Below the pieces are notes generated by a model. That model did not search any database. It saw only the letters and a list, made by a program, of their open reading frames with translations, and was not told the origin of the DNA. Shown here piece by piece: positions 49,763 through 58,498 of a stretch of DNA of 64,000 bases. A program made the position numbers and the translations under genes. Where the stretch lies: NCBI RefSeq assembly GCF_000364225.2, contig NZ_AQFT02000001.1, forward strand, positions 1,860,001 through 1,924,000. Direction: 5' to 3'. The stretch is from Eubacterium plexicaudatum ASF492 (GTDB lineage Bacteria > Bacillota > Clostridia > Lachnospirales > Lachnospiraceae). The stretch's first letter is position 1. Each line of letters starts with the position of its first letter.

Positions 49763-49791
49763 ATTCTATCACAGATTCCAACGATTGGAAA
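49763..49791 (-). promoter_or_regulatory. Promoter with operator-like palindrome before comM-dprA-topA
   Basis: TTTCCA (49786-49791), 17-base spacer, TAGAAT (49763-49768) on the minus strand, about 100 bases before comM. The perfect palindrome TTCCAA-CGA-TTGGAA (49776-49790) overlaps the -35 box, as expected of a repressor site. The 247-base gap 49662-49908 holds no gene I can support. Confidence 0.45.
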
Positions 49792-49908
49792 GAGCTTTCT
49801 GTGTTTGCAGAAAATTTATCCCAAATGAAAAGCCGCAGACAACTGACAGCATTTGGGTTAAATTCTCTGCAAAACGGGGGGACCATACACAATGCCAGAT
49901 TGTGCAAA

Positions 49909-50538
49909 TTATTCAAACTGTTCTCTGAGTTTTCCAAGTGCTTTTTTCTCGATCCGGCTCACATACGACCTTGATATTCCAAGGCGATTCGCGATTTGCT
50001 TTTGTGTTACCGGCCGATCATCCACAAGGCCATAACGCAGCGCTATAATTTCCAGTTCTCTTTCAGTCAGTATTTGAGGAAGGATTTTTTTTAGATACCG
50101 GATTTTGCTGCTTTTATCCATAATTTCGACGACATCCGGTTCATCGCTTTCAATAATATCCATAAAATTAATCTGATTTCCTTCTTTATCTGTCCCGATC
50201 GGCTCATAAATGGACACTTCTCTGGATACTTTGCGTAAATTGCGTAAATGCATCAGCAGTTCATTATCAATACATCTGGCCGCATACGTTGACAACCGGG
50301 ACCCTTTTTCCGGCTGAAACGTCATCACTGCCTTAATCAGTCCGATCGTGCCGATTGAAATCATCTCTTCCGTATCTTCATCCGCATTCTGGTATTTTTT
50401 TACGATGTGCGCCACCAGCCTCATATTGTGTACGATCAGCGTATTTCGGGCCTCAAGGCTTCCTCCCTGCATTTCTTCTAAAACTTTTCTCTCCTCCTGT
50501 ATACCCAAAGGCGGCAAAAAAGTCTTCAAAACCGACAC
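49909..50538 (-). CDS. sigK: Sporulation sigma factor, SigK type
   Basis: 209 residues with GTG start. Region 2 (ARNTLIVHNMRLVAHIVKKYQNADEDTEEMISIGTIGLIKAV) and region 4 (LTERELEIIALRYGL, TQKQIANRLGISRSYVSRIEKKAL) are complete and in one frame, with no intervening element. Late mother-cell sigma factor; it would drive coat genes such as cotJ. A related paralogue (SigE or SigG) is less likely on sequence feel. Confidence 0.85.
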   Translation of the reverse strand: MSVLKTFLPPLGIQEERKVLEEMQGGSLEARNTLIVHNMRLVAHIVKKYQNADEDTEEMISIGTIGLIKAVMTFQPEKGSRLSTYAARCIDNELLMHLRNLRKVSREVSIYEPIGTDKEGNQINFMDIIESDEPDVVEIMDKSSKIRYLKKILPQILTERELEIIALRYGLVDDRPVTQKQIANRLGISRSYVSRIEKKALGKLREQFE

Positions 50539-50593
50539 CTCAAAGCCACTTTCTAATATTCTATGAAGCTGATGCCTGCTTCGTGCCTTTCCA

Positions 50594-50616
50594 ATTTTCA
50601 GATTTTGTTGTATAAT
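50594..50616 (+). promoter_or_regulatory. Candidate promoter immediately before the RluD-like gene
   Basis: TATAAT at 50611-50616 with TTTCCA about 17 bases upstream; the ATG follows the -10 box by only seven bases, which would give a leaderless or nearly leaderless mRNA. No ribosome site is seen. Confidence 0.4.
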
Positions 50617-50623
50617 CGAATTT

Positions 50624-51529
50624 ATGAATAGAATATTTACTTATCCAATCCAAAAAGATACTGCCGGATACAGCATTCTGAAATTTCTAAAAGAAAAACA
50701 TTATTCGCGTGCCGTCATAATCCGGCTGAAAAAGACTGCACGTGGCATTTTACTTAACGGTACATGGGCTTATGTAAACGATCTGTTGAAAGAAGGAGAC
50801 GTTCTGACCATCCGACTGACAGAACCGGAAGAACAGCAGGCTGATGCGCAAAAAATCATGCCGGTTCCGCTGCCTGTCCGTATTTTATATGAAGATGAAG
50901 ACCTGCTGGTCGTCGATAAACCGACCGGCATGCCCATTCATCCCTCAATCGGACATGAAAATGATACGCTGGCAAATGCCATCCTCTACCACGCCGGACA
51001 AAAAGAAGAACGTTACCCGTACCGATGCGTCAACCGTCTGGACCGGGATACGAGCGGTCTGACCATTATTGCAAAAAATGCCTACGCCAGCTGTATCTTA
51101 TACCGGCAAATGCGTGAGCGAAAAATCCATCGCACTTATTATGCCATCGCACAGGGACTGACACCGGAGGCAGGTACCATCCGTGCACCGATTGCGCGCC
51201 AGGACGACACCATTATTGCACGCACCGTAGCTGTTGGCGGTGAACCGGCCATTACACATTTTCAGACACTTGCAGGAAAAGACGGCCTTTCTTTTGTAAA
51301 ACTCTGGCTGGATACCGGGCGCACCCACCAGATTCGTGTGCATATGTGCTACATCGGCCATCCGCTGATCGGAGATTTTCTCTACAATCCAAAAGATTTC
51401 CGGATGAAAAGACAGGCTCTTCATGCCGGAAATTTGAGTTTTATACATCCTGTTACGGAACAGACAATGCGGTTTTCAGCGCCGCTTCCGCAGGATATGA
51501 TGCAGTTTTTCCAAATGGTTATTTCTTAA
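50624..51529 (+). CDS. RluD-family RNA pseudouridine synthase
   Basis: 301 residues. N-terminal S4-like domain (SILKFLKEKHYSRAVIIRLKK, LLNGTWAYVNDLLKEGD) and the catalytic domain with the active Asp in RLDRDTSGL, plus PVPLPVRILYEDEDLLVVDKP and HQIRVHMCYIGHPLIGD. Modifies rRNA or tRNA uridines; the target cannot be named. Divergent from sigK; its 3' end overlaps the DUF5662 gene by 54 bases, convergent. Confidence 0.93.
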   Translation: MNRIFTYPIQKDTAGYSILKFLKEKHYSRAVIIRLKKTARGILLNGTWAYVNDLLKEGDVLTIRLTEPEEQQADAQKIMPVPLPVRILYEDEDLLVVDKPTGMPIHPSIGHENDTLANAILYHAGQKEERYPYRCVNRLDRDTSGLTIIAKNAYASCILYRQMRERKIHRTYYAIAQGLTPEAGTIRAPIARQDDTIIARTVAVGGEPAITHFQTLAGKDGLSFVKLWLDTGRTHQIRVHMCYIGHPLIGDFLYNPKDFRMKRQALHAGNLSFIHPVTEQTMRFSAPLPQDMMQFFQMVIS

Positions 51530-52069
51530 AATATGCCGGCGAATATACTGAAATGTCTGTTCCTCGCCCTTTTCTGCCAGCATATGCAGCAAAATTTCAA
51601 GCTGCTTTCTCGTATCTTCATGTACGACCATATAATGTTTGCGTTTTTCATAATACGCCAGCGGATCCGAATCCCGATACTTTTCTTTTCGATAGTTTTT
51701 CGAAGCGCTGACACGATCCACAAACATTTCCACGACATATCTGACCGGCATTTTCATTCCGGTCACATGTCGGTCCGAAGGATCCGCATCTGCCGTATAG
51801 TCAATCCAGTATTCCGCATGATGCTTATTCCTGCCTTTATGATGCAGCCATGCCGTAGAATAGCCGTATTTTTCCCGTTCGCCGTTATGGGGACTCTGAT
51901 CGTCCCTGTAATAACGCAGACCAATCCGCAGTTCCGGCCATGTATATTTGGACAGATCGTGCATCAGTCCCTGCCTGTACAAGCCAAGTCTGAAGCAAGC
52001 CTGCATAACAAGCTTTTTATGATGATTGATCGTTTTGATATGCCCTGTTGCATTGTGTAAAAGTTTCAT
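51476..52069 (-). CDS. DUF5662 family protein
   Basis: 197 residues rich in His and Tyr: MKLLHNATGHIKTINHHKKLVMQACFRLGLYRQGLMHDLSKY, RNKHHAEYWIDY, PVRYVVEMFVDRVSASKNY. The spaced His and Asp residues (HH, HDLSKY, HHKGRNKHHAEYW) suggest a metal site like that of HD-type hydrolases, which is inference. Function unknown. Confidence 0.8.
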   Translation of the reverse strand: MKLLHNATGHIKTINHHKKLVMQACFRLGLYRQGLMHDLSKYTWPELRIGLRYYRDDQSPHNGEREKYGYSTAWLHHKGRNKHHAEYWIDYTADADPSDRHVTGMKMPVRYVVEMFVDRVSASKNYRKEKYRDSDPLAYYEKRKHYMVVHEDTRKQLEILLHMLAEKGEEQTFQYIRRHILRNNHLEKLHHILRKRR

Positions 52070-52121
52070 AATTACAGATGCTCCTAATAAAAATATAAAG
52101 TTCTGAGATTACTTTCCGTTG

Positions 52122-53990
52122 CTATTTTCCAACTAAAATTACGACTGCCTGTGCAGGCACTTCGATCTGATGCTTTTTCTCCAGCAGCTGCGGTGTTTCG
52201 CAAAACGGCATTTCTTTATCTGCCGTATTGACGGTCAGATACCACTGCAGTCTGCGCGGAAGCTTTGGCAATGCCAGGCACTGCGGCTCCAAATAGAAAT
52301 TTAATCCGATATAAATAAAATCATCTTCCGTGCCATCCGCACGTGCCGCATAAGCGCCATAATACAGCATTCCGACCGTATCCGGATATATATTGGAAAT
52401 CATCCATGCATTTTCCCCATGATAAGACAAATCCGGATATCCTTTTGACTCATAATCACACATCTGCATCGGCCTGCCGCTGCTCAAAATCGGATGCTGC
52501 CTGCGGAAAGCAATCATCTGACGCACAAACCGTTCATGCAGTGTATGTCGTTTTAAACTGCTCCAGTTTACCCATCCGGTTTTGTTGTCCTGACAATAGC
52601 AGTTGTTATTGCCCTGCTGTGAGTTGCCAAACTCATCACCGGACATCAGCAAAGGCACGCCCTGTCCGACCATAATCAGCGCTATCGCATTGCGCATCTG
52701 CTTTCTGCGGTATTCTAAAATGCTGCGTTTGCGCGTTATGCCTTCCACACCGCCGTTGCAGCTGAAGTTCCATAAAAGTCCGTCCTGATTGTCTTCTCCG
52801 TTTGGTTCGTTATGTTTTTGCACATAACTGAACAAATCTGCCAGCGTATATCCATTGTGACCGGCAATAAAATTTACAAAACCAAAAACTGCATTCTGAC
52901 GTCTCAGCTGTCCGAGCAGTTCCGGCATATTTCCGTTATTTCTGCTGAGCATTTTTCTGGATGCGTACAAAAAATCGTCGTTGTATACAAATAAATGCGG
53001 GTAAGACGGCTTTTCCTGAAACAAACGTCTGCTGAATCCTTCCGCAAACAGTTTTGTTCTCCGCAAAATCAAATCCTGTGCCATCGCATCCACAGACAAT
53101 GCCGCTCCAAGCAGATGGAACCCATCCACATGATATTCCATCACCCAGTAACGCAGTATCTCCACCGCAATATTCTGATTCATTTTTTCATCAAAAAACA
53201 CTTCCAAAATGCATTCCATATGATTTTTATGCAATTCACGTATTAATTTTTTTAACTCCAGAGATGGCTCTCCCGTAGCGGAGTAAGATGCCTTCGGCGC
53301 ATAATAGTCTCCCGGCACATATCCCCAGCAGTTTATTTTATACGACAATTCCGGCGCTTCTTCCAGCAATAACCCCTCTTTTGCATTTGCGCTCCATCCG
53401 TCCGGATTCTGTCTTTTACTTTCTTCCGAAATCAGTTCTTCAAATTCATAAACCGGCATAAACTCTAAGGAAGTAACACCCAGTTCCTTTAAATAAGGTA
53501 TCTTTTCCATCACCCCGGCAAAAGTTCCCTTTTTCTTTCCTGTCAGTCCCGCATCCATCGTAAACGATCGTACATTCAACTTATACATGACCATTTCTTC
53601 TCTTGGAATCTCCGGAAACCGGTCGCCGGCCCAATCAAATCCGGCAAAATCAAATCCGGCCCGAACCGTATGATTTGTTCCAAGCCGTCCCGGATCCGCC
53701 CATTTTTCTCTTCCGATCACTTTATGGGCATGCTGATCAAATATAATTTTTCCGTCAACCTCATAATTGTAGTTTATTTTCTTCCATTTCAGCCCTCGGA
53801 TGCCTACAGACCGAAGCGCTCCGATGCAGTATTCATCCGGAACCGGGATTCGAATTTCATGATCATTCGCAGTATACAGTAAAATTGCACACTTTTGCTC
53901 TTTTTCACCTTCAAAAGTAAAATATACGGTATCTGCTATTTTGGATACACCTATTTTTGCATAATTTCCTTCAATGATTGTATATTCCAT
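52122..53990 (-). CDS. GH13 glycogen-debranching-like protein, probably without activity
   Basis: Start at ATG 53990 (MEYTIIEGNYAKIGVSK) with AAGGCGG upstream; about 622 residues. N-terminal beta domain and a (beta/alpha)8 barrel like GlgX/isoamylase (PEIPREEMVMYKLNVRSFT, LGVTSLEFMPVYEF, NEPNGEDNQDGLLWNFSCN, GDEFGNSQQGNNNCYCQD). In the four GH13 regions the catalytic residues are changed: region II reads VDGFHLLGA with Leu near 294 in place of the nucleophile Asp, region III reads LFVYNDDF without the acid/base Glu, and region IV reads GHNGYT with Asn near 379 for Asp. It may bind glycans rather than cleave them. Confidence 0.85.
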   Translation of the reverse strand: MEYTIIEGNYAKIGVSKIADTVYFTFEGEKEQKCAILLYTANDHEIRIPVPDEYCIGALRSVGIRGLKWKKINYNYEVDGKIIFDQHAHKVIGREKWADPGRLGTNHTVRAGFDFAGFDWAGDRFPEIPREEMVMYKLNVRSFTMDAGLTGKKKGTFAGVMEKIPYLKELGVTSLEFMPVYEFEELISEESKRQNPDGWSANAKEGLLLEEAPELSYKINCWGYVPGDYYAPKASYSATGEPSLELKKLIRELHKNHMECILEVFFDEKMNQNIAVEILRYWVMEYHVDGFHLLGAALSVDAMAQDLILRRTKLFAEGFSRRLFQEKPSYPHLFVYNDDFLYASRKMLSRNNGNMPELLGQLRRQNAVFGFVNFIAGHNGYTLADLFSYVQKHNEPNGEDNQDGLLWNFSCNGGVEGITRKRSILEYRRKQMRNAIALIMVGQGVPLLMSGDEFGNSQQGNNNCYCQDNKTGWVNWSSLKRHTLHERFVRQMIAFRRQHPILSSGRPMQMCDYESKGYPDLSYHGENAWMISNIYPDTVGMLYYGAYAARADGTEDDFIYIGLNFYLEPQCLALPKLPRRLQWYLTVNTADKEMPFCETPQLLEKKHQIEVPAQAVVILVGK

Positions 53991-54251
53991 ATCTTTTCCG
54001 CCTTCTCCTGTCTGCCTGTTAAACTGGAACCGAATCCTGTATCTACCGTATCCTGTTTTCATTCGTATTCACTTTTTATATCTGTTTCTTATTATAGCAT
54101 TAAGTTTCAGCTTTTGTATATCTTTTTCTTTTAATTCCTCTCATTTATGTTCGAAAAGATGAAAAATATGCAACAATCATTTCCTGATTATGGCATTTTT
54201 ACCGAAAGATACGGACCCTCTTCTCCAAATCGTTCGTATATCGGTATGTTT

Positions 54252-56075
54252 TTATAATATTTCTTTCCAGAAACAGGATGGCTCCACCTTCTTCCCGCGT
54301 ATGGATTGCACACATGATACGAACAGTTCTTTTTTTGCACGTGTCATACCAACGTACATCATTCTGCGCTCTTCTTCCAGCTCTGCTTCCAGTACCGCTT
54401 TTTTATAAGGAATCATTCCTTCGTTCACATCCGGTATCATAACAATATCGTATTCCAGACCTTTTGACGCATGAAGCGTCAAAACCGAAATACTGTCCGT
54501 TTGTTCCTGCTGTCTGCGCTGTTCCTGCTTCAGCTTTTCCGTATATTCCTGCGTAAACCGCATCCATGCTTCCAATTGTTTGTACTCTTTTGTACTTTCC
54601 TGAATTTCATCCAATGTCTCAAACAGCTCATTTACCGGAATCTGGCGACTGAGCGCATAGTCCGTCAGATATTCGTCATATCCGACTGCTTTTCGTATAT
54701 AATTGATTGCTGCAAAAGGTGTAATTCGGTTCAGTACCTGCAGATCGTATTGCAACTGTTCGATTCGCTCCGCAATCCATGGCTGTTCTTTATAAAAATC
54801 CTGCCATTCTTCAAACGACAGTTCCCGCATCGAAAGGCTTTCTCTGCTGATATACCGTTTTGGCCGGTTCATAATCCGCAGAAAATCCTGCCGCTCCCTG
54901 CTCCCAAGCGCAAGCCTGAAATAAGCTTTCATATCCTGTGCAATCCAGTGCTCATACAAATTCGGTATCCGCTCTTTTGTCCGAAACGGCAGATTATACT
55001 CCATCAGCTTTGCTATAAACGGCCCCGGCTGCGTATTCGTACGATATAACACTGCCATCTGCCCATAACGGACTCCCTGTTCCACCTTACATCGAATCAG
55101 CTCTACAAGCGCTTTATTTTCTTCCTGTATCGTTTCAAATTTTGCGGTTCGAAACGCCGTGCCATCCATCCCTGCACTTTCAATCTGCTTGTCAAAACGA
55201 TTTTTATTGCATCGAATCAGTTTTCCGGCTCTGTACACCACCTCTTTCGGACAGCGGTAATTTACCGACAGATGAATCACCTGCGTCTTTGGAAAATCTT
55301 TTGGAAAATTCAGCATCAGCTCCGGCTTGGAACCGCGAAACCGGTAAATGGACTGATCATCGTCGCCTACGGCGAACAGATTATCCGCTTTCCCGCACAA
55401 CAGACGGATTGTCTGATACTGCAGACTGTTGATGTCCTGAAATTCATCTACCATAATATAAGCAAACTTCTGCTGCCACGCCGCACGCACATCCGCGCGC
55501 TGTTCAAGCAGCTCTTTCGTGTAAACCAGTATATCGTCAAAATCAATCAGGCAGTTATCATGCATATACCTGCCGTATTCCGCAAACACCTGTCGAAAAA
55601 TTTCTTTCCCGCAATGAACCGGATAATAATTTTGCACTTCCGTACCGCTGTTTTTCAATACGCTGATTTCATTGAGCATATGATGCGCAAACTCGGATTC
55701 ATCTTCGCATGCAAATTTATTTCTTGCTATAATCTCGCGCATAAACTGATATTTTACTTCTTCACGGGCAATATTGGAAGCGGTATAATGATAGGCATGT
55801 TTTAGAATAGTAAAAAAGACTGCATGAAAAGTGCCGAAGCTGACACCCGGATATTTTTGAGACGTCATCTGTTCAAACCGCGTGCGCATTTCACCGGCAG
55901 CGGCTTTCGTAAACGTAACAACCAAAATTTGATGCGGCCGAACCTGACATCGGGTAATTAAATACTCGGTACGTTTTGTAATCACTGCGGTTTTTCCGCT
56001 GCCAGGACCGGCCAGCACCAGACAGGGGCCGGTTGTATGCGTAATAGCCTGCTTCTGAGACGGATTAAAGTTCAT
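54252..56075 (-). CDS. UvrD/Rep-family ATP-dependent DNA helicase
   Basis: About 607 residues from the ATG at 56075 (MNFNPSQKQAITHTTGPCLVLAGPGSGKTAVITKR) with GGAAAGGCG upstream. Superfamily 1 motifs in order: Walker A, VTFTKAAAGEMR, VDEFQDINSLQ, GDDDQSIYRFRGS, NYRCPKEVV, VLTLHASKGLEYDIV, RRMMYVGMTRAKKELF. Shorter than PcrA (no C-terminal Tudor-like tail), so I do not give a symbol. Confidence 0.93.
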   Translation of the reverse strand: MNFNPSQKQAITHTTGPCLVLAGPGSGKTAVITKRTEYLITRCQVRPHQILVVTFTKAAAGEMRTRFEQMTSQKYPGVSFGTFHAVFFTILKHAYHYTASNIAREEVKYQFMREIIARNKFACEDESEFAHHMLNEISVLKNSGTEVQNYYPVHCGKEIFRQVFAEYGRYMHDNCLIDFDDILVYTKELLEQRADVRAAWQQKFAYIMVDEFQDINSLQYQTIRLLCGKADNLFAVGDDDQSIYRFRGSKPELMLNFPKDFPKTQVIHLSVNYRCPKEVVYRAGKLIRCNKNRFDKQIESAGMDGTAFRTAKFETIQEENKALVELIRCKVEQGVRYGQMAVLYRTNTQPGPFIAKLMEYNLPFRTKERIPNLYEHWIAQDMKAYFRLALGSRERQDFLRIMNRPKRYISRESLSMRELSFEEWQDFYKEQPWIAERIEQLQYDLQVLNRITPFAAINYIRKAVGYDEYLTDYALSRQIPVNELFETLDEIQESTKEYKQLEAWMRFTQEYTEKLKQEQRRQQEQTDSISVLTLHASKGLEYDIVMIPDVNEGMIPYKKAVLEAELEEERRMMYVGMTRAKKELFVSCVQSIRGKKVEPSCFWKEIL

Positions 56076-56145
56076 ATGTACGCCTTTCCTTATGAATAAA
56101 GCACTCACCATCCGAACCGGACGGTGAGTGCAGTCATTGTTCCTA

Positions 56146-57591
56146 TTATTTGCGATGCATTGAGAACTGATCCATGCCATAATTCTCAAGATTTCCATGT
56201 ACACCACGGTCATCTGCCTGCGAAAGCAGCGCATCTCTGTTCTTTTTCGATTTGATCTGATCCTGGAACGCACTTGGTCCGCCTACACAGCCACCGTTAC
56301 ATGCCATACCTTCAATAAAATCTTCCGGCAGTTTGCCAAGCTTCATAAGCAGCAGCGCTTTCTTACACTCAGCTGCACCATTTGCCCTGCATACTTTCGC
56401 GTTCATTTCCTGATTTGTTTCTTTCAGACACTGAAGTACTGCTTCCGTAACACCGCCGGAATTTCCAAACCGTTTACCGAAAATACTGGATTCCTGATAT
56501 TCGTTTTCAGCCGGCTCCAGCGCAATTCCTTTTACTTTCATAATGGTACGGATTTCACTGTAAGTTAATACCGCATCCGCATTTCCTTCAATCTTCTGGT
56601 CTTTGACCTCGGATTTCTTTGCGATACACGGTCCGACAAATACCGTATATGCATCCGGATCTTTTGCTTTAATCATACGGGAAACGCCACACATCGGCGA
56701 TACGGTCGTTGACACATGATCTTTCAGTTCCGGATAATGTCTGTAAACCATATTTACAAATGCAGGACAGCAGGAAGTCGTCATCTTCTTGCCTTCCTTA
56801 TATGCTTCCGCCCACTCATCCGCTTCACTTGCCGCTGTCATATCTCCGCCGAGACCGACCTCAATCGTATCTTCAAATCCTAATTTCTTTAACGCATTTT
56901 TCCAGCTCTGCATTGTAATGTCCGCACCAAACTGACCTTCGGACGCCGGTGCAATCATTGCATACACTTTTTTGCCGGATTTCAGCGCTTCAATAACATC
57001 AATCATAAATGTCTGGGAACCAATTGCGCCAAACGGACAATTGTGGATACACTGTCCACAACGGATACATTTTTCTTTATCAATGACCGAAACGTTATAC
57101 TCATCATATGTAATCGCGTCTACCGGACAGGCCACTTTACATGGACGCTTCACGCCTACAATCGCATTATACGGACAAGCTTTTGCACACTGTCCGCACT
57201 CTTTACATTTGGACGGATCAATATAAGAGCGGTCACGCCCCATCGTAATTGCGCCAAACTTACATGCATTCATACAAGCCTTGCCAAGACAGTTCTGACA
57301 GTTATCTGTAACTGTGTAGCTGGAAATCGGACAGCCTTCACATGCGGAACTGATTACCTGAATCACATTATCTCCCTGGCCTCTTAAATTCTTGCCTTCT
57401 GCCAGGCGAACTCTCTGACGAATAATCTCTCTTTCCTTATAAATACAGCAACGGAACTGTGGCTGCGGTCCCGGTATCAGCTTTTCCGGAATCTCATCCC
57501 TTTTTTCTTCCAGCGTTCCGTCAAACGCCAGCTTCGCTACTTCATACAAGACGTCATGTTTGATCTTGATTACGTTCTCATCATTGTACAT
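56146..57591 (-). CDS. Monomeric [FeFe]-hydrogenase, group-B-like
   Basis: 481 residues. N-terminal Cys-rich part with several [4Fe-4S] sites (CEGCPISSY, CQNCLGKACMNACKF, CKECGQCAKACPYNA, CIRCGQCIHNCPFGA), then the H-cluster motifs TSCCPAFV (L1), GPCIAKKSE (L2) and MACNGGCVGGP (L3). Couples ferredoxin oxidation to H2 formation in fermentation; group B enzymes are less well studied and may sense or slowly turn over H2. Upstream lies a TATAAT box (57674-57679). Confidence 0.95.
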   Translation of the reverse strand: MYNDENVIKIKHDVLYEVAKLAFDGTLEEKRDEIPEKLIPGPQPQFRCCIYKEREIIRQRVRLAEGKNLRGQGDNVIQVISSACEGCPISSYTVTDNCQNCLGKACMNACKFGAITMGRDRSYIDPSKCKECGQCAKACPYNAIVGVKRPCKVACPVDAITYDEYNVSVIDKEKCIRCGQCIHNCPFGAIGSQTFMIDVIEALKSGKKVYAMIAPASEGQFGADITMQSWKNALKKLGFEDTIEVGLGGDMTAASEADEWAEAYKEGKKMTTSCCPAFVNMVYRHYPELKDHVSTTVSPMCGVSRMIKAKDPDAYTVFVGPCIAKKSEVKDQKIEGNADAVLTYSEIRTIMKVKGIALEPAENEYQESSIFGKRFGNSGGVTEAVLQCLKETNQEMNAKVCRANGAAECKKALLLMKLGKLPEDFIEGMACNGGCVGGPSAFQDQIKSKKNRDALLSQADDRGVHGNLENYGMDQFSMHRK

Positions 57592-57673
57592 ACGATTTCC
57601 CCCGTTTATTTATTTTTTATGCCAGCCGCATTTTTTCAAAATTCTGCTGACAGTTTTTCCATCGCCGAGAACT

Positions 57674-57702
57674 ATTATAATATAAATTTCTAACAAAATC
57701 TA
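57674..57702 (-). promoter_or_regulatory. Candidate promoter of the hydrogenase gene
   Basis: TAGATT (57697-57702), 17-base spacer, TATAAT (57674-57679) on the minus strand, about 80 bases before the start. The -35 is weak. Confidence 0.4.
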
Positions 57703-57794
57703 CATTTTCCGTGTTATTTCCGGTCTTGTACTAAAAAAAAACTTATCTTTTTCAATTCTTTGTTCTAACCTATGCACCAGTCTTTTCCTTTATG

Positions 57795-57803
57795 CATACT
57801 TTA
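57795..57803 (+). promoter_or_regulatory. Candidate sigma-E/sigma-K -10 box of the cotJ operon
   Basis: CATACTTTA fits CATANNNTA (sigma-K) and CATACANT (sigma-E, 7 of 8). An AC pair lies 17 bases upstream. The ATG of cotJA follows after 26 bases. Fits mother-cell expression of a coat operon; a sigK-type gene is encoded 7 kb away. Confidence 0.45.
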
Positions 57804-57828
57804 TAGTAAAACAAAGCAGGAGTTTTCT

Positions 57829-58050
57829 ATGTATAACTGTTATCAGTCTAACAACCGCAGCGCCATGCCATACACCATGCAGCCGGGCGGATATTCAAAC
57901 GCCGTGGACTGCACCTGTTTTCTGGCTATGGCTACCGTTCCCTGGCAGCAATTTACCAATGCCTACGAACCGGAACAGGCCTTTGCAATCGGCACAATAT
58001 TCCCGGAACTTGACAAACCATTTCTTGGAAGGGGTGTGAGAAGAGTATGA
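57829..58050 (+). CDS. cotJA: Spore coat associated protein CotJA
   Basis: 73 residues from the ATG at 57829 with GCAGGAG upstream. The core AMATVPWQQFTNAYEPEQAFAIGTIFPELDKPF is the family signature. Overlaps cotJB by four bases. Inner spore coat. Confidence 0.9.
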   Translation: MYNCYQSNNRSAMPYTMQPGGYSNAVDCTCFLAMATVPWQQFTNAYEPEQAFAIGTIFPELDKPFLGRGVRRV

Positions 58051-58310
58051 ATCAGGCAAAAAACAGACAGGAACTCTTATCCTGGATCAATAAAGTAAGC
58101 TTTATGGCTTATGACATGGCACTCTATCTCGACACGCATCCGGATGATCAGCAGGCATTTGAATTTTTCCAGAAATACAGCCAGATGCGCCGTCAGGCTC
58201 TTTCAAACTATGCGGCACAGTTCGGACCACTGACCATGGACTGCATCAACACCGACGATCACTGGCAATGGGCCGACCAGCCGTGGCCTTGGGAAGGAGG
58301 ATACTGTTAA
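58047..58310 (+). CDS. cotJB: Spore coat protein CotJB
   Basis: 87 residues: ELLSWINKVSFMAYDMALYLDTHPDDQQAFEFFQKY, LTMDCINTDDHWQWADQPWPWEGGY in pieces, normal length. Stop abuts the cotJC start. Confidence 0.92.
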   Translation: MNQAKNRQELLSWINKVSFMAYDMALYLDTHPDDQQAFEFFQKYSQMRRQALSNYAAQFGPLTMDCINTDDHWQWADQPWPWEGGYC

Positions 58311-58498
58311 ATGTGGAATTATGAAAAAAGACTTCAATATCCGGTAAATATCTCTACACCGAATCCGAAAATCGCCCAGGTCATTCTGACTCAATTTGGC
58401 GGCCCGGACGGTGAATTATCCGCATCCATGCGGTATCTGGCACAGCGGTATACGATGCCTTACCGAAATGTATCGGGATTGTTGACGGATATCGGTAG
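58311..58498 (+). pseudogene. cotJC: CotJC (manganese-catalase-like coat protein), split by an inserted element
   Basis: The first about 62 residues (MWNYEKRLQYPVNISTPNPKIAQVILTQFGGPDGELSASMRYLAQRYTMP in pieces, then GLLTDIG) are intact CotJC. The family then continues with TEELAHLEM, but here the sequence turns to the end of the recombinase gene after base 58497; the frame runs on to 58580 by chance. The remaining two thirds must lie past the far end of the element, outside the window. Excision could rejoin the gene. Confidence 0.9.
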
